A DNA stretch of 44,515 bases. Source: Clostridia bacterium. Its GTDB lineage: Bacteria > Bacillota > Clostridia > Oscillospirales > CAG-272. Shown here piece after piece: positions 24,104 through 32,357 of the stretch (the first letter of the stretch is position 1; every line of letters begins with the position of its first letter). A program made the translations under genes and the position numbers. Under the pieces are notes generated by a model, which ran no database searches, was not told the origin of the DNA, and saw only the letters and a list, made by a program, of their open reading frames with translations. The stretch covers positions 1-44,515 of the forward strand of contig JAFTIH010000026.1 of NCBI GenBank assembly GCA_017456985.1, written 5' to 3'.

Positions 24104-25492
24104 ATGAAAGGTGCCATCTCTTGGAGCTATAGCCCCTACCGCCCGCCCTTCACGCTTGTGGGCGAACCGTATATTTGTCGGGTTGTTCCCGCAAAGACCG
24201 CGATCCATTTTGAATGGCTGGAAGAAAAAGCTCCCTACGAGATCTATCTGCGCGCGCGAGGCAAGGAGAATTTTTCCCTCGTTGCTACGACGGACGCGTG
24301 CGCTTATACCATCACGGGTCTTGAAGAGGGAAGGGAGTATGAGTTTTACGTAAGAGCGGGCGAAAAGCAAAGCCGCGTGCGTCTCGCGCGCTGCGGTGAG
24401 GCAGAGGGACGGGTCGTCAACTATCTGCATCCCGAGGACGATGCGTACCGCTTTTCGGGGCGTTTTCTTTGCTCCCCCTCGCTTTTGCGCCACCCCGATG
24501 GATATTTGCTTGCCTCCATGGACGTGTATGCTGCCGAGCATCCGCAAAACCTTACTATTATTTTTCGCTCGGATGACGACGGGGAAAGCTGGTACTATCT
24601 TTGTGAGCTTACGCCTTGCTTTTGGGGACAGCTCTTTTTGCACAAGGGCGACGTTTATATGCTTGCCTGCTCTACCGAATACGGCGACCTTTTGATCGGT
24701 AAGTCCCCCGACGGCGGCAAAACCTTTGATCCCCCCGTTACACTCTTTCACGGCTCAAACGGCAAAAAAGGGAATGCTGGCGTTCATAAAAATCCCCAAA
24801 ACCTTTGCCGCTTCAACGGACGCCTCTATTTCACGATGGAATACGGCACTTGGTGTAACGACGAATACGGTCACGCCGCGATGGTTGCCTCCGTCCCCGA
24901 GGACGCCGACCTGCTTGCTGTCGAAAATTGGTCCTTCACCGCGCCGCGCCGCTTCGACAACTTTGCCCCCGAGCTTGCAGACTTGCCCTCCAACACGATG
25001 ACCATTGAGGGGACGCCCGTCGTAGGACCCGACGGTAGCTTTTTTGACGTAATGCGCTTTGGTATTCAAGGGAAATTACACAGCAAGGTGCTCGCTTATG
25101 AGATCGATAAGCGCGATCCCGAGGCGCCGCTTGCCTACTCGCATCTCATTGATTTTCCCCGTGCTAATTTCTCAAAGTTTATGATCAAGTATGACGAGCG
25201 CTCGGGCTATTATTATACGATCGCCTCGCGCTACCCGAGTGATAACGCTCCGTGGCTTCGTTGTATCCTCTCCTTGATGCGCTCGCGCGATCTTCGTGCT
25301 TTTGAGGTCGTGACGGACCTTTTGGATTATACCGAGGGCGACGTCGCGCATACGGGCTTCCAATACGTTTGCTTTGAGATTGAGGGTGAGAATATCATTT
25401 ATCTTTGCCGTACCTCGATGAACGGTGCGGACGATTTCCATAACTCGAATTATTCCACCTTCCATCGCATCGCAAACTTCCGCGATCTGTGA
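24104..25492 (+). CDS. Sialidase-fold protein with N-terminal fibronectin-III-like domain
   Basis: 462 residues. Residues about 30-100 form a fibronectin type III-like beta domain (IHFEWLEEKAPYEIYLRA, YTITGLEEGREYEFYVRAG). The rest is a sialidase/BNR-type propeller with Asp boxes SDDDGESW and SPDGGKTF and blade-like repeats to the end. No signal peptide. AAGGAG precedes the ATG. Co-transcribed with the DapA/NanA-like aldolase, so a glycosidase or lyase releasing that aldolase's substrate is the simplest reading, but a true sialidase arginine triad cannot be confirmed by eye. Confidence 0.75.
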   Translation: MKGAISWSYSPYRPPFTLVGEPYICRVVPAKTAIHFEWLEEKAPYEIYLRARGKENFSLVATTDACAYTITGLEEGREYEFYVRAGEKQSRVRLARCGEAEGRVVNYLHPEDDAYRFSGRFLCSPSLLRHPDGYLLASMDVYAAEHPQNLTIIFRSDDDGESWYYLCELTPCFWGQLFLHKGDVYMLACSTEYGDLLIGKSPDGGKTFDPPVTLFHGSNGKKGNAGVHKNPQNLCRFNGRLYFTMEYGTWCNDEYGHAAMVASVPEDADLLAVENWSFTAPRRFDNFAPELADLPSNTMTIEGTPVVGPDGSFFDVMRFGIQGKLHSKVLAYEIDKRDPEAPLAYSHLIDFPRANFSKFMIKYDERSGYYYTIASRYPSDNAPWLRCILSLMRSRDLRAFEVVTDLLDYTEGDVAHTGFQYVCFEIEGENIIYLCRTSMNGADDFHNSNYSTFHRIANFRDL

Positions 25493-25493
25493 T

Positions 25494-25571
25494 CCACAAA
25501 AACGCATAAAAAAAGAGCTTGCAGAGCCTGGCGCGTCCGCTTGGGACGGCTTCTTCTCTGCAAGCCCTTTT
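25494..25571. terminator. Terminator repeat, copy 2 (carries a displaced gene tail)
   Basis: Near-identical to 22082-22160, one A longer in the A-run and one C shorter in the loop. Its first 16 bases, CCACAAAAACGCATAA, match the last codons of the aldolase gene although here they are non-coding, after the sialidase-like stop. It works between convergent genes. Confidence 0.85.
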
Positions 25572-26421
25572 ATTTTTGCTTCTTGTCCTCGAAATCCGAA
25601 AGCTTCATCGTGCGTCCCGCACGGGCGGCACGGTAGGCACTGGGCGTCTCGCCGAAGCGGCGCTTAAAGAGTTCCGTAAAGTTGGAGATGGAGCCAAAAC
25701 CCGCTAAGTGGCAGGTGTCTGACACGCGGAAGCCGCTTTCAAGAAGGGAAGCCGCGTGCGTCATCCGCATCCCCGTCAGCGTATCGAGAAAGGTCTCGCC
25801 CGTCGCACGGTGGAAAAGCTCGCTGAAATAGGTCGGATGATAGCCAAAGCGCGCCGAAAGAGAGGACAGGGTGATATTTTCCTTGAAATGCGTGTGCATA
25901 TACATCAGCGCCTGTCCGATCTCGGGAAAGTCGCCCGATTCGATCGTCTTTTTTTCAAGCGGTCCGCTTGCACGGAAAATGCGATGCAAAAGATAGGACA
26001 AAAGCTTCTTTTGACAGTCGCCCCCCCTTTCGTATTCGTCCCGCAAAAGCTCTGCCGCCGCAACGGTGCGCCCGTATTCCTCTTCGTCCTCGGTCACGGC
26101 GCGCTTGACGTCGGAAAAGATAAGATGCGAAAGATCCTCCTCCGAGCAGACGGTCTCATCAAAGGACACGTTCAGAATGGACACCGATCCGCCTATCTCA
26201 TAATGGTGAAAATCCGTGGGCGTGAGCAAAAACATCTTCGTTTTTTCAATATCGTATTCGTCATCGTTTAAATAACAGCGCCCCTTGCCCGAGAGAATGA
26301 TCTCGATCTCGAAAAAGGTATGCCAGTGGGGCGGCAGATTGAAGTTTGCCGTATGCCGCTCTGCCGTTAAGTGCTTGCCCTCGGGAAGCTCTAAAAGGAT
26401 ATTTTGATAAATCGTATTCAT
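25570..26421 (-). CDS. AraC-family transcriptional regulator
   Basis: 283 residues starting MNTIYQNILLELPEG. Cupin sensor about 20-105 (PPHWHTFFEIEIILSGKGRC) and double helix-turn-helix about 165-270 (ITLSSLSARFGYHPTYFSELFHRATG, FRVSDTCHLAGFGSISNFTELFKRRFG). ATG at 26419-26421 with AAGGAGG; the open frame extends 71 codons upstream but over the promoter. Divergent from the GH116 gene, its probable target. Confidence 0.9.
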   Translation of the reverse strand: MNTIYQNILLELPEGKHLTAERHTANFNLPPHWHTFFEIEIILSGKGRCYLNDDEYDIEKTKMFLLTPTDFHHYEIGGSVSILNVSFDETVCSEEDLSHLIFSDVKRAVTEDEEEYGRTVAAAELLRDEYERGGDCQKKLLSYLLHRIFRASGPLEKKTIESGDFPEIGQALMYMHTHFKENITLSSLSARFGYHPTYFSELFHRATGETFLDTLTGMRMTHAASLLESGFRVSDTCHLAGFGSISNFTELFKRRFGETPSAYRAARAGRTMKLSDFEDKKQK

Positions 26422-26440
26422 ATGCCCGCCCTCCTTCTTT

Positions 26441-26469
26441 ATTATAAACGATAAATTCGGATTTGTAAA
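26441..26469 (-). promoter_or_regulatory. Promoter of the AraC gene 25570-26421
   Basis: Minus strand TTTACA (26469-26464), 17-bp spacer, TATAAT (26446-26441). Confidence 0.7.
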
Positions 26470-26471
26470 GA

Positions 26472-26512
26472 GAAAACCGAAAAAAACGTCATAGAAAAAG
26501 TGAAGAAAACCG
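26472..26512 (+). promoter_or_regulatory. Direct repeats GAAAACCG before the GH116 promoter
   Basis: GAAAACCG at 26472-26479 and again at 26505-26512, 33 bp apart (about three helix turns), the second touching the -35 box. A candidate site for the divergent AraC protein. Confidence 0.35.
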
Positions 26513-26541
26513 TTGCTTTTTCTTGCCCTAAATGTTAAAAT
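26513..26541 (+). promoter_or_regulatory. Promoter of the GH116 gene
   Basis: TTGCTT (26513-26518), 17-bp spacer, TAAAAT (26536-26541). Confidence 0.6.
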
Positions 26542-26575
26542 ATAGGAAAGCTTGAAAAAAGAAGAGGAGCGCTCT

Positions 26576-29104
26576 ATGAAATACGAAGGAAAACGCCTCG
26601 AACAGATCTCCTTTCCCATAGGCGGCATCGGCACGGGCTCGATCGGTCTTGCGGGAAACGGTCACCTTGTGGATTGGGAGATCTTCAACACGCCCGACAA
26701 GGGAAGCCTTAACGGCGCTACGCATATCGCCGTCCGCGCCGAATATCCCGACGGTAGAGTCGTCGTTAAGATCCTGCAGTCTGCCTATACGCACAGTCTT
26801 ATGGGCAAGTATTCGCAAACGACCTACAACGGCTTCGGCTACGGTCCCAACCGCAATACGATGGCAGGCTTTCCCCATTTTGAGAAGGCAAGCTTCGAAG
26901 GAGAATATCCCTTCGCTACCATCACCTTTTCCGACGCGGACTTTCCCGCCGACGTGGTCTTGACGGCGTTTAACCCCCTGATCCCCTTGGATGCGGAAAA
27001 CTCCTCTCTCCCCGCCGCCTTCTTTGCGGTGCGGTTTTTGAACGGGGACGAGCGCATCCGCTATACCGTCGCCTTTGCGCTTGCGAATCCCTTCGCATCG
27101 GGCGAGAGCATCGTTCAGCACGAGGACGGCTTCTCCATTCTTACGCACCGTCACGCAGGCGTGTCCGAGGATGACGTGGCGTACGGGGAGCTGGCGCTCT
27201 TAACGGAAAAGACCGAGGACACCTGTGCGCAGGCGTATTGGTATCGCGGCGAGTGGCTTGACCCCATTACCACCTATTGGAACGAGCTTCTGCACGGCGA
27301 TTTTGCACCGCGTACGTACGATACGCCCGCCAAAAACGATCACGGCACGCTCGCAAAGGCAATCACCCTTCAGCCCCATACCGAGGGCACCGTGCGCTTT
27401 ATCCTTGCATGGAGCATTCCCAAGTGCATCAACACCTGGTCGCCCTACAAGGACGAAGCGGGGAAGGACGTTGCTTGGAAGAACTATTACGCGACGCGCT
27501 TTGCACACGCCGCGGACACGGCAAAATACGCCATCAAGAATTATGATGAGCTCTCTCGCCGCTCCCGCGCCTTTTCGGACGCGGTGATGGGGGCAACGCT
27601 TGACGAGTCGGTCAAGGACGCTATCCTTGGCACGGTGTCCGTGCTTAAAAGTCCCACGGTGCTCCGTCTTGAAGACGGCACGTTCTGGGGCTGGGAGGGC
27701 GTCCACGAGAAGGCGGGCTCTTGCGAGGGAAGCTGCACCCACGTGTGGAACTACGCTTACGCGCTTTGCTTTTTGTTCCCCGACCTTGAACGCACGCTCC
27801 GCGAAACCGAGGTGCGCTACGATATCGAAGAAAACGGAAAAATGCATTTCCGCACCTTCTTGCCGCTTGGCAGAGGGTATGAAAATAGCAGCTACCGCCC
27901 CTGCGTGGACGGACAGATGGGTACCGTTATCAAAATTTACCGTGACTTTAAGATCACGGGCGACGACTCCTTTATCCGCGCGAACTGGGAACGCATCAAA
28001 GCGTGCCTTGCCTATGCGTGGAGCGAGGAAAATCCCGACTGCTGGGACCGCGACCGCGACGGCGTGCTTGAGGGCAGGCAGCACCATACGCTGGATATGG
28101 AGCTTTACGGTCCCTCCTCGTGGCTTGAGGGTATGTACCTCGCCGCGCTTCGCGCCGCCTCGCTGATGGCAGAGTACCTCGGCGACACCGCGGCAAAAGC
28201 CGAATACGAGGCGCTCTTTGCAAAGGGCTACGACTTTATGAAGACGGAGCTCTTCAACGGCAAGTATTTTATCCAAAAGCTTGATCTTGCGGATCACGGC
28301 TATATCGAAAAATACGACGTGCCGAATTATTGGAACGAAGAGGCGGGAGAAATCAAGTATCAGGTCGGGGAAGGCTCCGTGATCGACCAGATGCTTGCCC
28401 AGTGGCACGCGCACCTTTGCGGGCTTGGCGATATTTACGATCCCCATCAGCGCAAGATCGCGCTTGCAAGCGTTTACGAAAACAACTTCAAGCCGCGTCT
28501 TGCCGATTTCGCCAATATGTGGCGTCTGTTCGCGCTGAACGATGAGGCGGGCGCCGTCATTTGCGACTACCCCGAGGGGGCAAAGCGTCCGTCGATTCCC
28601 GTCCCCTACGAGGGGGAATGTATGACGGGCTTTGAGTACGCACTCGCAGGACTCCTTATCAGTGAGGGCGAAACCGAGAAGGGGCTTTCCATCGTCCGCG
28701 CCATCCGCGACCGCTACGACGGAGAAAAGCGCAACCCCTACAACGAAATGGAGTGCGGCAGCAACTACGCCCGCGCAATGGCGTCCTTCGCCCTCTTGCC
28801 CATTTTCAGCGGCTTTACCTTTGACCTTGCGCACGGATACGTCGGCTTCTCTCCCGTAGAGGGGGGCGACTTCCGCGCCCCCTTCTTCCTCGGCACGGGC
28901 TGGGGCATTTACGGGCAGACCGATAGGGCGGCAGGCTTCACGCTTACGGAAGGCACGCTTGCGCTCTCTTCCTACGGCGCGCCCAAGGATAAGACGGTGC
29001 GTACGCTCACCGTCGACGGCAAAGCGGTTCCCTTTACGCAAGAGGATAACCGTCTTTCCTTTGAAGCGCTCACCGTCAAGGAATCGCTTGCAATTACTTA
29101 CTAA
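26576..29104 (+). CDS. Glycoside hydrolase family 116 beta-glycosidase (GBA2-like)
   Basis: 842-residue retaining beta-glycosidase of family GH116, whose members cut beta-glucosides or beta-xylosides. N-terminal beta domain about 1-310 with the family opening FPIGGIGTGSIGLAGNG (13-29), then an (alpha/alpha)6 barrel: nucleophile Glu384 (SCEGSCTHVWNY) and acid/base Asp507 (HTLDMELYGPSSW) are placed as in characterised members. No signal peptide, so intracellular. The ATG at 26576 has GAGGAGC upstream; an in-frame TTG at 26552 is less likely. Single-gene unit under a divergent AraC regulator; xylo- or gluco-oligosaccharides are likely substrates. Confidence 0.9.
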   Translation: MKYEGKRLEQISFPIGGIGTGSIGLAGNGHLVDWEIFNTPDKGSLNGATHIAVRAEYPDGRVVVKILQSAYTHSLMGKYSQTTYNGFGYGPNRNTMAGFPHFEKASFEGEYPFATITFSDADFPADVVLTAFNPLIPLDAENSSLPAAFFAVRFLNGDERIRYTVAFALANPFASGESIVQHEDGFSILTHRHAGVSEDDVAYGELALLTEKTEDTCAQAYWYRGEWLDPITTYWNELLHGDFAPRTYDTPAKNDHGTLAKAITLQPHTEGTVRFILAWSIPKCINTWSPYKDEAGKDVAWKNYYATRFAHAADTAKYAIKNYDELSRRSRAFSDAVMGATLDESVKDAILGTVSVLKSPTVLRLEDGTFWGWEGVHEKAGSCEGSCTHVWNYAYALCFLFPDLERTLRETEVRYDIEENGKMHFRTFLPLGRGYENSSYRPCVDGQMGTVIKIYRDFKITGDDSFIRANWERIKACLAYAWSEENPDCWDRDRDGVLEGRQHHTLDMELYGPSSWLEGMYLAALRAASLMAEYLGDTAAKAEYEALFAKGYDFMKTELFNGKYFIQKLDLADHGYIEKYDVPNYWNEEAGEIKYQVGEGSVIDQMLAQWHAHLCGLGDIYDPHQRKIALASVYENNFKPRLADFANMWRLFALNDEAGAVICDYPEGAKRPSIPVPYEGECMTGFEYALAGLLISEGETEKGLSIVRAIRDRYDGEKRNPYNEMECGSNYARAMASFALLPIFSGFTFDLAHGYVGFSPVEGGDFRAPFFLGTGWGIYGQTDRAAGFTLTEGTLALSSYGAPKDKTVRTLTVDGKAVPFTQEDNRLSFEALTVKESLAITY

Positions 29105-29106
29105 AC

Positions 29107-29133
29107 AAAAAAACGCCCGAAAGGGCGTTTTTT
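29107..29133 (+). terminator. Terminator of the GH116 gene
   Basis: ACGCCC-GAAA-GGGCGT with a T run, starting three bases after the stop codon. Confidence 0.9.
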
Positions 29134-29150
29134 GCAAGCGGTTTTTTACA

Positions 29151-29180
29151 AAAAAGCGGTTGTCTGGTGACAACCGCTTT
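29151..29180 (-). terminator. Terminator of the amino-sugar operon
   Basis: AAAGCGGTTGTC/GACAACCGCTTT, a perfect 12-bp stem, with the T run on the minus strand, just past the nagB stop. Confidence 0.9.
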
Positions 29181-29184
29181 CGTA

Positions 29185-29895
29185 TTATTCTTCGCTATAA
29201 ATTACGGTCACGTTGGGGTGAAGCTGTAAGATGGACGCGGGAACCTCGGGCGTGATGGGACCGAAGAACGCACGCTGTACGGTGTCCTTCTTTTTCGGAC
29301 CGTTGGCAACGAGAAGCACGCGACGTGCCTTCATAATCGCTCCGATGCCCATCGTCAGCGCGCGGGTGGGAACCTCGTCGCGGCTCGCAAAGAAGCGGGA
29401 GTTTGCCTCGATGGTGGACTCCTCAAGCTCCACTACGTGCGTGGGAGCGGTGAAAACGCTGTCGGGCTCGTTGAATGCGATGTGACCGTTGGGACCGATG
29501 CCGAGAAGCTGTAGATCAATGCCGCCTAACGCCTCGATGTGCGCGTCGTGCGCGGCACATTCCGCAGCAAGATCCGTCGCAAGACCGTTGGGAACGCGGG
29601 TGTTTGCCTTGTCGATGTTGATATGATCAAAGAGATTGGTATTCATAAAGTAGCGATAGCTCTGATCGTTCTCGCCGTCAAGCCCCACGTACTCGTCAAG
29701 GTTGACCGAGCGAACGCGCGAGAAATCCACCTCGCCCGCCTCGTATTTTTCCGCAAGCTTGCGGTAGGTACCCACGGGGGAAGAGCCTGTCGCAAGACCA
29801 AGCACCGAGTCAGCCTTCAAAACAACCTGTGCCGCGATAATAGCGGCAGCCCTCGTGCTGAGCTCGTCGTAAGTTTTTACCTGAATGAATTCCAT
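29185..29895 (-). CDS. nagB: Glucosamine-6-phosphate deaminase
   Basis: 236 residues. Converts glucosamine 6-phosphate to fructose 6-phosphate and ammonia. Motifs: LGLATGSSPVGTY (phosphate site), VNLDEYVGL (catalytic Asp), LLGIGPNGHIAFNEP (catalytic His and neighbours), and TMGIGAIMKARRVLLVANG. The short form without the E. coli allosteric tail. ATG at 29893-29895 with GAGGAG eight bases upstream; a TTG six bases earlier is too close to that site. Third gene of the XRE-glmM operon, 20 bases after the hexapeptide gene, so the operon holds both the committing mutase and the deaminase that drains the same pool. Confidence 0.95.
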   Translation of the reverse strand: MEFIQVKTYDELSTRAAAIIAAQVVLKADSVLGLATGSSPVGTYRKLAEKYEAGEVDFSRVRSVNLDEYVGLDGENDQSYRYFMNTNLFDHINIDKANTRVPNGLATDLAAECAAHDAHIEALGGIDLQLLGIGPNGHIAFNEPDSVFTAPTHVVELEESTIEANSRFFASRDEVPTRALTMGIGAIMKARRVLLVANGPKKKDTVQRAFFGPITPEVPASILQLHPNVTVIYSEE

Positions 29896-29915
29896 AACCA
29901 AAACTCCTCGTAAAT

Positions 29916-30578
29916 TTATTTTCGTTTGATGACCAGATCCGCGCGCTTGACGATGCAGTCCGCAGGATAGACACCGCGCAACGCCGTCAAGGGATAGACG
30001 GACGTGCGCATCCCGATCACCGTACCCGGGTTGATCACCGCGCCGCAGCCGACGTCGGCACCGTCTCCGAGAATGCCGCCGAGCTTGCGAAGCCCCGTCG
30101 GGTAATCCTCCTCGCCGTGAACGACCACGTTCTTGCCGTCTGCCTTAAAGTTGGAGCAGATGGTCCCCGCACCCGTATGCGCACGGTTGCCGAGCACCGA
30201 ATCTCCTACATAATTATAATGCGGTGTTTGCACTTTGTCAAGTAGTATGCAGTTTTTATATTCCGAAGAATTGCCAAGCACGCATCCCTCGCCGCAGAAA
30301 AAGCTCCCGCGGATGAATGCCCCGGGGCGCAATTCGGTGTGCGCGCCGATGACGGCGGGCGGCTCGATCGTTGCGGTCGGGTAGATCTTGACCCCCTCGC
30401 CCACGAGCACGCCCTCGGCGATCTCCGTATAGCCCTCAATGCCCGCCTTGACGAGCGCCCACAAATAGTCCTTCAAGCGGGGAAGCGCCTCCCACGGATA
30501 GGTCGTGTCCGCAAGCAGTGGCGCGATCGGAGCGGGGAAGGAAGCAAACAGCTCCTTCGTCTTTACAAGCTTATCCAA
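29916..30578 (-). CDS. Left-handed beta-helix (hexapeptide) protein, GlmU C-domain-like
   Basis: 220 residues. A short helical N-terminus (about 1-50) leads to hexapeptide repeats (about 55-215: AEGVLVGEGVKIYPTATIEP, AVIGAHTELRPGAFIRG, SVLGNRAHTGAGTICSN) like the acetyltransferase half of GlmU, without the pyrophosphorylase half. The start is probably TTG at 30576-30578: AGGAGG lies eight bases upstream and the codon overlaps the glmM stop by eight bases; an ATG at 30623 would lie deep in glmM with no ribosome site. Likely an amino-sugar N-acetyltransferase or nucleotidyltransferase partner for UDP-GlcNAc formation; acetyltransferase residues were not confirmed. Confidence 0.8.
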   Translation of the reverse strand: MDKLVKTKELFASFPAPIAPLLADTTYPWEALPRLKDYLWALVKAGIEGYTEIAEGVLVGEGVKIYPTATIEPPAVIGAHTELRPGAFIRGSFFCGEGCVLGNSSEYKNCILLDKVQTPHYNYVGDSVLGNRAHTGAGTICSNFKADGKNVVVHGEEDYPTGLRKLGGILGDGADVGCGAVINPGTVIGMRTSVYPLTALRGVYPADCIVKRADLVIKRK

Positions 30579-32187
30579 GCGTGTGTCCTCCTTCTGCGAT
30601 CGCCTTGACGATTTCGCGGGCATACGCCACGCAGTCCTCGTGGCTCGTGCATTCGATCATCACACGCACCACGGGCTCCGTGCCGCTTTCGCGCAACAGC
30701 ACGCGCCCCTCGGTGCCGATACGGGCGGCAACGGCGTCCTTTGCCGAGAGCACCGCGCGGTCGGCAAGCACCGCCGCCTTATTGCGCACGCGCACGTTTT
30801 CGGTGTATTGCGGATAGAAGGTAATGGGGGAAGCGAGCTTCGCCAGCGAGGACTTGGTGTCGCAAACCTCCTCCGCGATCATAATCGCGGTGAGAAGTCC
30901 GTCACCCGTCGTGGCGTACTTTTTGAGAATGATATGTCCCGAGCTTTCACCGCCCAGCGCATAACCGTTTTCCTGCATACACTCATACACGAAGCGGTCG
31001 CCCACCTTGGTCTCGGCGCACTTAATGCCCACGCGGGCGAGGCTCGCCACGAAGCCGCTGTTGGACATCACCGTCGCCACGACCGTGTCGTCCTTGAGAA
31101 TGCCGCGGCTCTTTAAGCGCTTGGCGAGAATGTAGATGATGGCGTCGCCGTCCACCACGTTGCCGTTCTCATCCACCGCGATACAGCGGTCGCAGTCGCC
31201 GTCGAAGGCAAAGCCGAGGTCTAAATGCTTTTCCCTAACGAGCGCCTGTAATTTTTCAATGTGCGTCGAGCCGCAGTTCTCGTTGACGTTGATGCCGTCG
31301 GGCTCGTTGCCGATCACGGTGATCTGTGCGCCCAGCGCCCCGAAGACCGCCGAGGCGATATTCCAAGACGCGCCGTTCGCGCAGTCAAGACCGATCTTTA
31401 ATTTTTTATAGGAGTTGGACGCTACCGAAATGAGATAACCGATATAGCGGTTTCGTCCCGACACGTAGTCGTGAATGCAACCGATCTTCGCCTTCTGCGC
31501 GAGCGGCAGATCCTCGCCCGAAACGCCAAGCGCGGCAAGGTCGCCGTCAAGATACGCCTCGATCAGCGCCGTCGTTGCGTCGTCTAGCTTCTCGCCGTGC
31601 GTGTTGATGACCTTGATGCCGTTGTCATAGAAAGGATTGTGCGATGCGGTGATCATAATACCGCAATCAAATTCGTCCTGGCGCGTCACGTAGGACACGC
31701 TGGGCGTCGTCGTCACGTGGAGCATATACGCGTCCGCACCCGACGCGGTGATGCCCGCCACGATGGAATACTCTAACATATAGCTCGAGCGGCGGGTGTC
31801 CTTGCCGATAACGATGCGCGGGCGGTAGCCCGTCTTGGTGCATCCCGAAAGCGCCGACGCATAGTACCAGCCGAGGAAGCGCCCAACCTTGTACGCCTGC
31901 ATCGAGGTCAGCGACACGTTTGCCTCACCGCGGAAGCCGTCCGTGCCGAAATATTTGCCGCCGCCCTCGGTGCTTTTGCGCGCAAGATCGACCTCGTCGC
32001 GAAGAAGTGCGTCGGCGGAAACGCTGAACAGCTCGCAAAGCAAAAGAATTTTGTCAATTTGAGGAAGCGCGGTATCCATCTCCCACTTGGAAACGGATTG
32101 TCTGGAAACGCCGAGTCGCTCGGCAAGAGCCTCTTGGGAGATCCCCAAGGCGGTGCGCAGATGGGTGATTTTTTGTCCGATCGTCAT
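30571..32187 (-). CDS. glmM: XRE-type DNA-binding domain fused to phosphoglucosamine mutase
   Basis: 538 residues; normal GlmM has about 445. Residues 1-62 are an XRE/Cro helix-turn-helix (IGQKITHLRTALGISQEA, LAERLGVSRQSVSKWE). After a linker (63-77) comes complete GlmM: KYFGTDGFRG (78-87), phospho-serine loop TASHNP (180-185, Ser182), Mg loop DGDCDR (329-334), sugar loop GGESSGH (412-418) and phosphate loop RESGTEP (499-505). The enzyme turns glucosamine 6-phosphate into glucosamine 1-phosphate for cell-wall precursor synthesis. The join is in one uninterrupted frame with a single ATG after GAGGAG at 32187, so it is not a frameshift artefact. First gene of the operon; a palindrome at its own transcription start suggests autoregulation. 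Confidence 0.92.
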   Translation of the reverse strand: MTIGQKITHLRTALGISQEALAERLGVSRQSVSKWEMDTALPQIDKILLLCELFSVSADALLRDEVDLARKSTEGGGKYFGTDGFRGEANVSLTSMQAYKVGRFLGWYYASALSGCTKTGYRPRIVIGKDTRRSSYMLEYSIVAGITASGADAYMLHVTTTPSVSYVTRQDEFDCGIMITASHNPFYDNGIKVINTHGEKLDDATTALIEAYLDGDLAALGVSGEDLPLAQKAKIGCIHDYVSGRNRYIGYLISVASNSYKKLKIGLDCANGASWNIASAVFGALGAQITVIGNEPDGINVNENCGSTHIEKLQALVREKHLDLGFAFDGDCDRCIAVDENGNVVDGDAIIYILAKRLKSRGILKDDTVVATVMSNSGFVASLARVGIKCAETKVGDRFVYECMQENGYALGGESSGHIILKKYATTGDGLLTAIMIAEEVCDTKSSLAKLASPITFYPQYTENVRVRNKAAVLADRAVLSAKDAVAARIGTEGRVLLRESGTEPVVRVMIECTSHEDCVAYAREIVKAIAEGGHTLG

Positions 32188-32206
32188 ACTTGACTCCTCA
32201 CACTAT

Positions 32207-32220
32207 GTAATAGATATTAC
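32207..32220. promoter_or_regulatory. Perfect 14-bp palindrome at the XRE-glmM transcription start
   Basis: GTAATA-GA-TATTAC lies directly downstream of the -10 box (32222-32227) of the XRE-glmM promoter. Its position would block transcription when bound; the fused XRE domain is the obvious candidate ligand. Confidence 0.55.
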
Positions 32221-32221
32221 C

Positions 32222-32250
32222 ATTATAGCAGAGGGTGACGGAAAAAGCAA
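32222..32250 (-). promoter_or_regulatory. Promoter of the XRE-glmM operon
   Basis: Minus strand TTGCTT (32250-32245), 17-bp spacer, TATAAT (32227-32222). Confidence 0.7.
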
Positions 32251-32287
32251 GCAACCAAAGGTAAGTTTTTTCGCAACCTGTGGTTGC
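32251..32287. promoter_or_regulatory. GCAACC repeats with a dyad upstream of the XRE-glmM promoter
   Basis: GCAACC at 32251-32256 and 32273-32278 (22 bp apart), the second forming a perfect dyad with GGTTGC at 32282-32287. Situated just upstream of the -35 box; a possible second regulator site. Confidence 0.4.
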
Positions 32288-32357
32288 AAAACTCAAAAAT
32301 GGCCCTGTTTTTGCCCCAAAACGAGCAAAAAAATACGCAAAAAAAGATGAAAAATGT

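Noticed and set aside
27200..29173. Long minus-strand open frame (about 650 codons) opposite the GH116 gene
   Set aside because: It is the shadow of a GC-rich gene whose plus-strand product has an intact GH116 active site; the opposite frame has low-complexity composition and no family motif.
30579..30623. ATG at 30623 as start of the hexapeptide gene
   Set aside because: No ribosome site, and a 53-base overlap with glmM; TTG at 30578 has AGGAGG at the right distance.
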